A stretch of DNA of 64,000 nt. Source: Petunia secreta. Taxonomy: Eukaryota > Streptophyta > Magnoliopsida > Solanales > Solanaceae. The stretch lies in the NCBI GenBank assembly GCA_029990175.1, contig JARKIP010000005.1, forward strand, positions 71,828,001 to 71,892,000. Reading direction: 5' to 3'. The notes below the pieces were generated by a model, which ran no database searches, was not told the DNA's origin, and saw only the letters and a list, made by a program, of their open reading frames with translations. A program made the position numbers and the translations under genes. Shown here one piece after another: positions 21,727 through 32,830 of this stretch (position 1 is the first letter of the stretch; the number at the start of each line of letters is the position of its first letter).

Positions 21727-23380
21727 CAGGGAGTACCACCACCCTACTTGTTAAATATGTTTTTTTGTTATAGTGCAGTGAGGAAACTGTTTAATCTTAA
21801 GTGTGGGGTGGGAGTTTATTGTCTGGTACATGTTTATTTTAGGATGCTTTCATACTTTCTTGTCGCTTGACAGTTTTTGATTTATTTCTTGCTTTCTAGT
21901 TTTGTTGGGTCTGTAATATCCTATATATTCATGGCATGTAATAGAATAGTATTATAAACATTTAGTAATTCATTAATACTAAAGTTAATTTTTAGTTTAG
22001 TTAATTCTTAGTTTATCAATAATCTCTTTGGGTTTTCTTAGCCTTGGTTCTTTCCCATTGAGTTATTTATGCTGAACCAGGCAGTCTGTAGGTTAGAAAA
22101 ATAAAAAATAAAAAAACAAAAGAAAGAAAAAAAATTCCTAAGAGCTCAGAAGGAGGAAAAATGGAGAGTAGGCAGAAAAAGAGAGAAGTGAGGGATTCGA
22201 AAGGCAACCTTTAGCTAGAACTACCTACATATTTTTTAACTTCCCTTTTGAGTTCATCGTGAGGCATTGCGAGGTGAAACTGAATTGATCTTTGAGTTCC
22301 ATGTACAATGTGTGGTTAGTTTATTTGTATACTTCTCATTGTTTCACGTTAAGTCTAGAACTTGCCCTACTTGTTGTTTAAGGCGAAATCCTAGGTAGTC
22401 TTGATCTTAAGAATGAAAGTAGGCCTTCTTTGGCCCGCCAGTTCCCAAATTAGCCTACCTAATGAATATACTCCGTGGAGTCACCAATTTAAGCCTATTG
22501 ACCTTTTCTTTGGCAACTTGAATTACAAGCCCTATCTATTTTTCTATTTACCTCTCTTGTTACCCATCTTCCCCTTAACTACTTTAGGTTGTGTCTTTGG
22601 AGAGATTGTGGGTTATTAATAAGAGTTGTTGTGTGTCTGGGAGGAAAGTTGCAAAAGAATGAAGGAATGCAATACTTGATATTCTCTTCGTATAGAAAGA
22701 TTAAAAAAAAAGAAATAAAGGATGGGGCAATGTTCCGATGCTCGGTTAAGGGTGATAAAAGCCTCGAGTATGAACACACCAAAGGCACCCTAGTGAGGTT
22801 GATGTGTCTCATTGAACTATTAGGTCCCCAATCATCCAAATGTTGTGAAAAAAAAAGAGAATGAGTTGATGAATAAACGAGGAGAAAGGGAAAATTAGTA
22901 GTGAGTGATGTTTAAAGTGTTGAGGGGAAGAATTAGTCATTATATATCCAAAAGTATACCACACCTTACCCCAAGCCAACATTACAAGCTATGAAAAAGC
23001 CCTACATTACTTTTGATTGAGACTCCTACATTAGTGGATAACGACAAAATGGGCAAGCCTATGGTACTTTTCTGTAGGACATGAGAAATTTCTTTCTGAG
23101 TGTGAGAGTATTTAATATTTGATATGCCACAATTTCTCTTGAAATCATATATTGTGGGTTTGGTGGCATCTTCCTTCTGTGAGGTACATTGGAACTTGAG
23201 TGGTCTATAGGTTTCTACTTTCAATACTTTACTATGACCAAAAGAAAGGGTGTTTGAACTTTATGGGTGAGTTTTGCGAAGTTTTTGTCACGAGTCCTTA
23301 TCTAATCTTGATGTCCTCTCCACTTTCTGTGTATTTTTCTTCTTTGCTCGAGGACGAGCAAAAGTCTAAGTGTGGGGTTG
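21727..23380 (+). other. 3' non-coding region of the Athila-type element, ending in the PPT
   Basis: No coding potential seen. It contains an A-rich tract (22095-22140) and ends with GAGGACGAGCAAAAGTC and AAGTGTGGGGTTG (PPT about 23368-23380), a typical Athila/Tat 3' end directly before the LTR. Confidence 0.75.
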
Positions 23381-24670
23381 TGATATTTGGCTATTTTACC
23401 TATATTTTCAGGATAGTTTTGCCATATTATGATAGTACACCTAAGAGTTTATATGCAAAATTCTCAAGAGTTGATATTAATTGAGTTGTTTGGTGTTGTA
23501 GGATTTGAACATGGTGAATTGAGCAAGAAAGTGCTAGTTTCGAAGCTAAAAGTGAAGATGTTGAAGAGTTCAAGTAATCCGTGTGCCACGCGAGTGACGC
23601 GGGAAGAAATAAAGTCTTTGCGTAGGAATTGATTAAAAATTTCAGTGCATTTAGGCCAAATACGTGAGCGCCACACGAGCTGAACTGCATGAAGAAAGTT
23701 AGTTCACGTGGCACGCGGGTGCCACGCGAAGCATAGTGTTATGGGCAAAATTTTAAGGGAAATTTTGTACTTTTGCATAGTTTCCTACATGGTATAAAAG
23801 CTTCTTTTGCCTCCATTATGATGGATACACTGGGAAAGAGGCAAAAAAGAGGCTAGAGCTTTGGAGACATCAAGAACACGAGTTTTTCCTAAATTCTTCC
23901 TTACTTTTTGTAATTTATTCTTTCATGAATTATTTTGATATGACTATCATGAACATGAGTGGCTAACTTACCCATTCAAGGGTTGATTGAGCCACTCCAA
24001 TACTTATGTGCTATGAATATTTGTTTTGATTAATGAAACTTGTGAATTATTCCTATCTAAGTATTTATGTTTTGATTGCTATTAATTGGAAGAGCTCCCA
24101 ATTGATTGTTCCCATTATTCTTGTGTGTCTAGGGATAGATTCATAGGGTTGGGTTAAACACTTAGCAATATTTCAACCTAAAACCAAGGTATTACTTAGG
24201 TTGTCAATAAGGTGATTTGTGACCATTGACCCTGATTGTAAACTAAACTTGTAGCCCTAGTTATCTTCATTAATTAATTGAAAAATTGGTTAGTGAAAGT
24301 TACTACTATTACATGGAAGTGAATAGTTGTATTATTGCAGCAAGTGTTCAATAGGAAGAAAACCAAGTTGAATTTGTTAAAAGAATTATTCTGACACATA
24401 GGTAGGAGTTGGGTAAATCAATCCTAGGCTTTTAAATCCTTGATTAAGTATTTCTTAATATCTTGCTATTTACTTTAGATTTAATTAGATGTTTCATTGA
24501 AACCACCATTCAATTACAAACCTTGGGAGTTAATTGGTTAGATAAATTAGTTAGAATAACAATTAGAATTCGAGTGTTCTCTGTGGGATTCGACCTCGGG
24601 ACTTTAAGTACCGAACTATATTTGCTGTGACCGCATATTCCCTTTTATAAGGCGTAGTTGGGCGTGATCA
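23381..24670 (+). repeat. Athila-type 3' LTR (1290 bp)
   Basis: Longer form of the LTR; TATA box TATAAAAG at 23793-23800. Between about 23580 and 23735 the GCCACGCG/CGTGGCACGC motif occurs several times in both orientations. Confidence 0.92.
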
Positions 24671-24675
24671 GTCAT

Positions 24676-25296
24676 TGGGATCTCTTTGGTTTGTGGGTAG
24701 AGATCCTGGCAATCCGGCAAGATTTGGCCAAAATCCAGACATATCATCATAACTTGTTGTGTAAGAATTCACCAACATATTTTATATTTAAATTAATTAA
24801 ATCAACTCTAAATGACTCCATATTTAATGCACACACTTTGTCAAACCAACCCTACAATTTGTTAATGGTCAGTTCAATTCAAATCTTAAAAAATTAATGT
24901 ACCTATTGTGTCAAGATTAACCGAACAAGATTGTTATACAAAAATATACGTAGTCAAGCTCAACCCTACAATATTCTACTATCAGTTTCATAGCATATTG
25001 GTGATGTTCATACCATGATTTATAGAGCAGTTTGGATTGCCGCTAAAAGCAATTCCAAGCGGCTGGAAGTTCTAGGTTGTGTTGACACTGCAGCGTGTAA
25101 AAGTATCTAAACTATTTCGAGGCGGTTCTGGTCAACCAATTTATTTTAGGGGCAGTTCCTTGTAAGTAATCGACGCCAAAGAGGAGAATGACAAAACTAT
25201 GACACTTAAGGCAATGGTTTGCCGAATTGACCCCAGCAAGAATGACCTTTTCTAAGTTAAATGAATCTTTTTGGACTAAATTGCCCCTGAACAAAT
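24676..25296. other. Unassigned flank and upstream region of a split gene
   Basis: AT-rich, no convincing frame. It is the pre-insertion neighbour of 11940-12060 and runs into the promoter at 25297. Confidence 0.5.
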
Positions 25297-25305
25297 TATA
25301 TAAAC
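25297..25305 (+). promoter_or_regulatory. TATA box of the split gene
   Basis: TATATAAAC, followed after about 130 bases by a strong splice donor (TTCAAAG/GTAAGTTTC near 25431). This is a plausible start of a transcript with a non-coding first exon. Confidence 0.4.
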
Positions 25306-25619
25306 ACGGGATATAAACCAGACCTTCCCTCCATTTACTCTGCAACTTATTTCCAGACCTTCCATCCCTTTACTCTTCCAACTGATTAACCTAAGAACTC
25401 AACTTTCCAGAAAAAAGAAGATTCAAAGGTAAGTTTCTTCAATATTTCATTAATTTTACGTAGTTTTTAAATTAAATTTTGCATTATTTCATCTTAAATT
25501 CGTGGAATTTGTTTAGTTTTTGTATAATCACATATTAGCTAATGTGATTTGTGAATTTTGATGATAATGATTGACAACTACTGCTAGATAACCATCAATT
25601 AACGTCACATTGATTTTCA

Positions 25620-25838
25620 GTTGCTGCAAAAAAAAAATTATATTACTTTGAATCTGTATTTCCTGCGGAATTTACGAATAGAAATTGCGATCACTCTTAT
25701 TTATTCGCAACTGCATTGCTTTGCCTAAATTAACTTGAAATAACTTGTAGACGATGTATGTTAATTGGTAATAACAGAAAACGCTTTTTAAGATCTGTTG
25801 CAAAGGAATGTGTTTGTAATGCACTCGCTGCCTTGTGG
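25620..25838 (+). repeat. Intron module, copy A (interrupted by the chromovirus-type insertion)
   Basis: Closely similar to 35530-35725 (shared text includes TTTACGAATAGAAATTGCGA, CCTAAATTAACTTGAAAT and GCACTC-CTGCCTTGTGGGCA). It continues after the insertion at 34637. Confidence 0.75.
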
Positions 25839-25843
25839 GCAGC
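25827..25843. other. Hairpin at the insertion site
   Basis: GCTGCC-TTGTG-GGCAGC. The last five bases (GCAGC) are the target duplication of the element inserted at 25844; the other copy is at 34637-34641. Confidence 0.8.
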
Positions 25844-28129
25844 TGACACGACCCGGAATCCGGTTAGACCATGCGGGCACCTGACATCCTCCCATAGACC
25901 CGTCGGGCGAATCCTTACCAATTAAATTAGGAAAATAAATATAACAATTCATAAATAAGGACAAGACTTAAAAAAAATACAGACATACTGATACCTCTAA
26001 GCTGTACAAAAGAAATTACAGCTGACTACCCAACATGTTAGGTTTAGGGCTATCCAGACTAGACATCTAAGAGTACAAAAGAAGACAGATACCTTCTGAA
26101 GGGAGCAAAATGCAAAATGATAACCAATAAACTGGTGGCCATCCGGAATAAAAGCTGGCTCATCCTAACAGCTGAAGTCGTCTTCGCTCCTTCACAACGT
26201 GGCGAACTCAATCCTAAAGCGAACCTACCGAAACGAAATAGATAGACAAGAAACAAACAAGGGTGAGTACGCCTATCGGCAGCTACACACGTTGCGGGAC
26301 TCTCCTCGCCAACCGGGAAGTATATGCAATGCTCAAAACCAAAGTGCAATGCTCATATGCTCAATGCAATACCAATAACAGGGCTTAACATATAATATAC
26401 AATGTAAATTCAAAGCTAAGGCGTAATGAGTACGCCTATCGGCAGCTACACACGTAAGGAACAGGTGGTAGAAAATCCATGAGGCCAAGTACCTCTAAAG
26501 AAATGGATATAAACACTTACCTTGTGACAAAGTTAGCAAAGTTACTCAACAACCGCTTTATCCTTTGGATTCACTGTCAAACAATCCTGCTTAATTCAAT
26601 AAGAAGAAAACGATATCAAATAGGGCTAAAGGCTTCATTCCTCACATCTTAAGGCAATCCGGTTAGGAACCTGATACCCACGCGACCGGACTGTGTGTCC
26701 AATGTCCAGCCTCTATGGGGGACTCCAAATCACACATAACATGATCACAATATAAGTATAAGCATGTATGAGGCATAACACATGTGGCAACAATAGATAT
26801 GGACTCAAAAGAATGAGAAGAAAACTCAGGATAGAATTATAGACACAACCTAGAACTCAGAATTTATCCAAATCTTTGAATTTCCATAAATTTTTCGGCA
26901 GAGTTTTCCCTGAAACTGGGTGATCCGCAAAAATAGAACTAGTACTATGCTACACACGGGAATAGATACCTGGATAAACTGATAACATAAACATGTTAAA
27001 TGGATAACAAGATGAGACGACTGGATGACATAACAAATCCGCAGATAGAATGTCTGGACAGCACCACTGTCCTGCCTTTCGACCTAATTTTCAGAGTGTA
27101 GATCAAAGATATAGACTTCATGGTCTTCATGAAAGTTTTAGATATATGTCTTAGGGTTCTGTGGATTCTTAAATAATCTAAATATCAATTTTATAAAAGG
27201 AGTTATGATCAATATACTAACAACTGTCCAAAGATCAAAACAATTTTCCAGATTTTGAAACGTTTTGTCTTGCTGATTGGAATATCTTTGACCTTGGATT
27301 TTAGTACCAAATTAAGTATATACAAGGTTCCCTTGATTATATATAAATAAACAACAATAAAAACCATGTTTGGAACTAAGAAAAACTTCAAAAGCTACAA
27401 GATACATGCGTTGCCAAAAGAAGGGTCTAGTCTTACATACCTTTGATGTTTCTTGCTTCTAAACCTTGTTTCCTTTGAAACCTTCTAATGCTTAAACAAG
27501 ATATAATACAAAATTTAATCACTTTACTTAGCCATGAAGTAATTCTAAAACTCAAGCTATAGACGAAATTGAAGGCAGCATAATGTTACCTTAATCGCGT
27601 AGAGCGTTTTGACGCAATCCGTCTTCAATTTCGAGTTAAGGTTGATGTTGTTTCTTCAAAATCATAAAAATTTGTTTCAAACTCAAGAAAGAGCTGTTTA
27701 TATCGTGAGGTTTCTAGAAAATGTCGAAAAAGAGAAGGCATTTCTCTTTTACACTAAAATATTTCATTTCTAGCCCTCTTTTGCGCTTATGTTCCTTTTT
27801 ATGGCCTAACTTCTGATGCTCATATCTTTTTATCCATAGGTTGTATGAACAAACCGTTAAAAGTGTTGGAAAATACACTCCAAGACCTTCAATTTGGTAT
27901 ATGATATGTCTCCAAAAGACCTCATATAACACACGAAATTAATTGCTAAAGCTTCATTACAAGGTAATTCCTTTATCGGTTTTTGCGCAACTTAAATCCA
28001 ATTTTCCCAAACTTTATATTCAAAATATAAACATCATATATGGTCATATTATGACTTTAAACTCACTTAAATCATTCTTAACATGTCATTAGAAGGATAT
28101 ACCTCACTTTGGGCATATGGGGTGTAACA
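25844..28129 (-). repeat. Chromovirus-type 3' LTR (2286 bp, internally deleted)
   Basis: Lacks about 0.8 kb present in the other LTR (32005-32800). At the break it carries a 28-bp filler (26265-26292) identical to 26428-26455. Minus-strand TATA-like GATATAAAC at about 27695-27704. Confidence 0.85.
26265..26292 (+). repeat. 28-bp templated filler at a deletion junction
   Basis: GAGTACGCCTATCGGCAGCT plus ACACACGT, copied from 26428-26455, which has its equivalent at about 32925 in the other LTR. In the undeleted LTR the junction position reads GGGTGAGTCAAAAGG instead. Confidence 0.85.
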
Positions 28130-28165
28130 ATCTTCCCCCGTTAGGAACATTCGCCCTCGAATATT
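28130..28165 (-). other. Polypurine tract and canonical 3' motif
   Basis: The minus strand reads TTCGAGGGCGAATGTTCCTA and then ACGGGGGAAGAT before the LTR start, the usual chromovirus 3' end. A second such motif is at 28565-28610. Confidence 0.7.
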
Positions 28166-30547
28166 AAATAAAGTACGTATAAGAATTAAGCAACGATCTG
28201 TTACATACTTGTAGTAGTGAAGAGATGTGAAAGGTCAAATTATTTGACTTTCGGCATTTTAGCGGAAGCTAGCCGAACAACCTTAAAATTCACTTTCGAA
28301 AAAGTACAAAAGTCACAAATAATCATACAAACCTAACGGCGCTTTTGGATTTTGAATCAGAGCTCGTTCACCAAAACCGAACTCGAAAATCTCTTTTTAG
28401 TATTTATCGACAATAAAAACTGAAACCTTCTTCTGATGCCTACCAAACAAGGTCTGATTTAGCTCAAATTTTACAGACAGGTCCTAATGGACATTACGAA
28501 GTTTTTAAAATTATCGGCACGCCAATCGGAGTCCTAACTTCCAAAACGACTAACCGAGGTCGTTTCATTCTCCTCCACTTAAACTCTCGTTCGTCCTCGA
28601 ACGAGCCTAAGTTTAAAGAAAATTCCGCACAGATAACAAAAGAACTTTCACGACCTTCATAAGCTACTCCACGGACATTATCTCATGATTGCAGAATCAG
28701 AATTATAACACGAACACCGAATTCTTGGAATAAAACTTATCTAGATAATATGATAACATCATTGCCCAACTTATTCGGACTAAGCTGACCCTTTCTCGAT
28801 CATGAGAGAAGAGTTCTATATTTTCGAAATGAAGATACACGCAACTCTTGATGGGCTAACATGATTCCACCAACGAATCACCTCATCGATATACTTTCGA
28901 TATAGAACAGGTCGATGAATCAAAGAATTAGCTTACGCTTCAGCAGCGCCGTAGAGATTTAATATTATGATTCGGCATCAATTGGAGGAAGACTCCTCCA
29001 CTTAGAGCATAAACTCATACAAATAATTTGAATAGAAATAGTCATCCTCGCAAGACCTGCTGGATTAAGGAAGATTTAGCTGAGTAGAGAACGCGGCTCA
29101 GACCTGAGCTACCAAATTACTCTCTCGAGTTGCAAAACAGCTGCAACTCTCGAGTTCACAACTCCATACATTTTCTATAAGCACCACCATCTGATGGATC
29201 AAATCAAAGGTCAAATGACACCTCTCATTACCCTTAGTAGCCTTGAAAAACAACCATGTGCTTACCCTGCCATCTTGACACACACAAGAGGCTACTGACC
29301 GCCCAAGCTTACCAGTGCCGAACAAAGAAGAGATGGAAATAGACTGAGGATAGAAATAATTAGAGCTATACGAAGCTCTTCTTCTTATTTATTTGGTTAC
29401 CAGAGCTAGACTATTTATGAGTCAGGCTAACCGAAGAATCGCAATTGAAGAAATAGACATTGAATGAGCTTTATGGAACAAAATCTATGTCAATTTAACC
29501 TTCCTATAAAAAGGAAACTCCGACAATTTACTAGAAAACCCTTTTATACCGAGACAAACTTGTAGAATAACATGACCCTACTAGCATCACGAACCAAGAG
29601 GAGACACATAGATCGAGTATTACTTACTAACCACTTTACACCGGAAGAAACAATGACACTTTCTGATGGTGACAAATAAGAATCCTACCGACACTGAGTT
29701 CCAAAGAGAGTTAGACTGACTTGACATTATAACATAATGAGGCATAACAAAATGCCAAGCAAATAATACTGATACTCACTCACAAATCTCCCACATTTAA
29801 ATCAGATAAACTAGTAGGGTCATCATAAATGCCAGGAATAAATCATACAAGAAGCTCACCCCTCTACCGCAACAGATTCTTAATAGAAACGCCATCCCAG
29901 GAACTATGGAAATATGATAAGACAATCATTTCCAAATCGATCGGAAGAATCAAAGCTTACACGCATAAGTGTACTACATCGGATACCTCGGCATCCTGCC
30001 AGACTGGCAGCTCATTGAACTGCCCCTGCAGCTGAGTTGAGCCACTACCCTGACAATCACTTTCTGAAGAACTACTGACACCACACTCTCAACCTCTACT
30101 GGATAGTGGAATTTCTTTTGATGAATTCCCTGCGACGGTGCAGGTTCCTAATGACGAGAGAAAGGACGACTGCCTACTTTCCAGACTAAGGAAGAACTCC
30201 ACCAAAAATGACAGGCTCACGACACTGATAACACCTTTCCAGTGAAAATGGAAGCTGGACAGATTGTTGATAGACTATAAAGAGAAAACTGGGTCTATCT
30301 TAATGAACTACTAGCGTATTTTAAGAATTATGCTCTACCAGCTGAGATAACCTGGCAGGTGACCTCCCAAAATAATCAGAACTCTTACCTTCAAACGAGG
30401 TATGGTGCCCACCTGGGCCGCTGGATTTTTCACTCTCTCGCTCTAACTCTACCCGCTCTAACTTATGGTATGCCTAATACCTTTGATCAATATCAACAAC
30501 GACATCAAATGAAGTCCCAACCTCAATTTTTTGAGCCATCTGGGATC
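28166..30547 (-). other. Internal region without recognisable protein domains
   Basis: The motif near 28565-28610 (minus: TCGAGGACGAACGAGAG, AAGTGGAGGAGAATG) repeats the 3' end signal, so up to 28165 may be a later addition. Short open frames, for example 29325-29098, match nothing I know. The expected pol is not visible on either strand. Confidence 0.5.
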
Positions 30548-31400
30548 TCAAGGAAGGGGAAAGGTCACCAATAAATCTTTGAATTTCTCGAAAGGCTCAT
30601 GGACTAGTTTTAATGCATATTCAGCCATTCTATAGACTTCAATCTCATATTCTGAAACCGACATGCTACCTTGTCCAATCCACTCGAAATGGCAACACTT
30701 TTCATCTCGTTCGCTACTCGAAAGGAACTTTTCCATGAATTTAGAAAAAAAATCGAACCAAGTTAGCTTTTAAGAGAGAGAGGCCCACCAATTCAAGGTT
30801 GGACCCCTGAAACTGGAAAGAAGAATAATCAACACCAAACCGCTCGTTATAATCAAGAGCCTGAAGGATACGCTGATATTATTTTATTTAAAAAAAACTT
30901 ACACAGGTATTATCTGATGCATGGCTTGAGAATATCGGAAGGTTCAACCAGATAAAATAGTACAGCATCTTCGGACACTCGCACCGAGCTATTACTTGGG
31001 CTAGCTAACCAACCAGAATAATTAGTGGCGCAGCACATGCTGCCTCTGAAACATAATTTACTGGGGCAACATCAGGAACTGGAACTGGAATAAGAACTCT
31101 CTAAGTCTAAACATCTGCATCTGTGGCAACCTGATAAGCTGCCTAGCGAATAATAGGTTGTTGTGGTGTCTGCGTTGCCAAGATTCTCGTAAAAGCATCG
31201 TAGAGAGACAAGGGAACCACAAGGCCCTGCTCCCTTGCCCATCGCGAGCTCGTACAGCTGGGGCCTGTGAAACTGGATCGTCAGCACGATCCAAAACTCT
31301 CGGGGCTTGAGTAGCTCTAGCCCCAGGCTAGACTACTTCGTCTGAACTCCTTCCGTTTGCTGATTTTCCGTACGAGGGTTAACAATTACCATGAACGAAT
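30548..31400 (-). pseudogene. Chromovirus gag remnant
   Basis: The frame at 30736-30548 reads MEKFLSSSERDEKCCHFEWI and QGSMSVSEYEIEVYRMAEYA. The combination of a (F)MEKFLP-SERD-like start and Q-G-S-M-S-V-S-E-Y is diagnostic for Del/Tekay-type gag. Further upstream (30780-31400) only decayed gag N-terminal text remains, with short frames such as 31294-31058. It ends before the PBS at 31565-31576. Confidence 0.6.
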
Positions 31401-31564
31401 TAACAAAAATACTTTTGCATCCTAGACCAACACACGATCAGAAAAGAAGGAAGTGAAACTTCCTAAGTGCCATCATAGCCTCTCGTAGATAAGTACGGAC
31501 GTCTACATACCCATCAGCGAGACTCTACTAGACACTGTCTTAGTCTGGATAGGCTCTAAACCGA

Positions 31565-31576
31565 GCTCTGATACCA
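31565..31576 (-). other. Primer-binding site, tRNA-iMet
   Basis: Minus strand TGGTATCAGAGC, a perfect match to the plant iMet type, two bases from the LTR end. Confidence 0.9.
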
Positions 31577-32232
31577 ACTGACACGACCCGAAATCCGGTT
31601 AGGCCGTGCGGGAACCCGACATCCTCCCCTAGACCCGTCGGGTGAACCCTTACCAATTAAATTAGGAAAATAAATATAACAATTCACAAATAAGGACAAG
31701 ACTTAAAAAAAAATACAGACATACTGATACCTCTAAGCTGTACAAAAGAAATTACAGCTGACTACCCAACATGTTAGGTTTAGGGATATCCAGATTAGAC
31801 ATCTAAAAGTACAAAAGAAGACAGATACCTTCTGAAGGGAGAAAAATGCAAAATGATAACCAATAAACTGGTGGCCATCCGGAATAAAAGTTGGCTCACC
31901 CTGACATCTGAAGTCGTCTTCGCTCCTTCACAACGTGGCGAACTCAATCCTGGAGCGAACCTGCCGAAACGAAATAGATAGACAAGAAACAAACAAGGGT
32001 GAGTCAAAAGGACTCAATAAGTGGGGCAGACTAGCCTCCTCAAGGAATAGGATAGCTAGCCAGGGAGAAAAGAAACAGATAAACCAAATTCCTCTTATTT
32101 AAATTATGAAATGGCAGAGCCAGATAATAACTAGAAACACGTATGGAATCACAAATTCATCAACAACCAAGAACGTGAGATAGCAAGAACATATAGGTAT
32201 CCCAAACACATCAACAATCAGAAATTCATCCT

Positions 32233-32391
32233 GTTGCAGCGTGCAACCCGATCCATATATTCATCTTGTTTCGGCGTGCAACCTGATCAATATATTCATA
32301 TTGTCGCGGTGTGCAACCCGATCCATATATTTATACCGTTGCAGCGTGCAACCCGATCAATATATTTATACCGTCGCGGTGTGCAACCTGA
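32233..32391 (+). repeat. 35-bp tandem repeat, about 4.6 units
   Basis: Units begin GTTGCAGCGTGCAACC, GTTTCGGCGTGCAACC, GTCGCGGTGTGCAACC, GTTGCAGCGTGCAACC, GTCGCGGTGTGCAACC. Each contains a GTTGC-AGCGT-GCAAC-like inverted repeat followed by an AT-rich half. Confidence 0.9.
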
Positions 32392-32569
32392 TCCCCGCAA
32401 CCCAGAATACGAGCCAGAAATATATAGGCAAACTGAGATATGTCCACGACATAGTATACATACCGCATACATAAAACACAACACAATACACACAATAGTC
32501 AGTATGCGGTGCAATGAGATGGAATGAATGCGGTATGATGCAATGCAGTCACATATGCCAGATACATAT

Positions 32570-32830
32570 CTCCGGCGCGGGACTCTCATCATCTACCAGG
32601 AGATATATGCAATAATGACCCTTCACCGGCTCGGGACTCTCATCGATTACCGGGAAGTATATGCAATGATGACTCTTCACCGGCTCGGGACTCTCATCGA
32701 TTACCGGGAAGTATATGCAATAATGACCCTTCACCGGCTCGGGACTCTCATCGATTACCGGGAAGTATATGTAATAATGAACCTTCACCGGTGCGGGACT
32801 CTCATCGCCAACCAGGAAGTATATGCAATG
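32570..32830 (+). repeat. 54-bp tandem repeat, about 4.8 units
   Basis: Units start CACCGGCTCGGGACTCTCAT. Because 54 is divisible by three, the array is open in frame on both strands; this explains the repetitive open frames 32528-32863 (+) and 32848-32549 (-), which are not genes. The other LTR keeps less than one unit. Confidence 0.9.

Larger units (their letters stand above)
12061..24670 (+). mobile_element. Athila-type Ty3/gypsy retrotransposon, full-length but mutated
   Basis: Both LTRs begin TGATATTTGG and end GTGATCA, flanked by a perfect 5-bp duplication GTCAT (12056-12060, 24671-24675). Order: LTR, PBS (tRNA-Asp-like), gag, protease, RT, RNase H, integrase, long non-coding part, third ORF, PPT, LTR. 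This order and the third ORF mark the Athila clade. About 12.6 kb, a usual length for Athila elements. Every domain is interrupted, so the copy is not autonomous. Confidence 0.92.

Noticed and set aside
28130..31578. Complete autonomous chromovirus
   Set aside because: The internal part is only 3.45 kb and lacks protease, RT and integrase motifs on both strands.
32233..32391. CRISPR-like array of 35-bp units
   Set aside because: Units are directly contiguous without unique spacers, in a plant LTR: a minisatellite.
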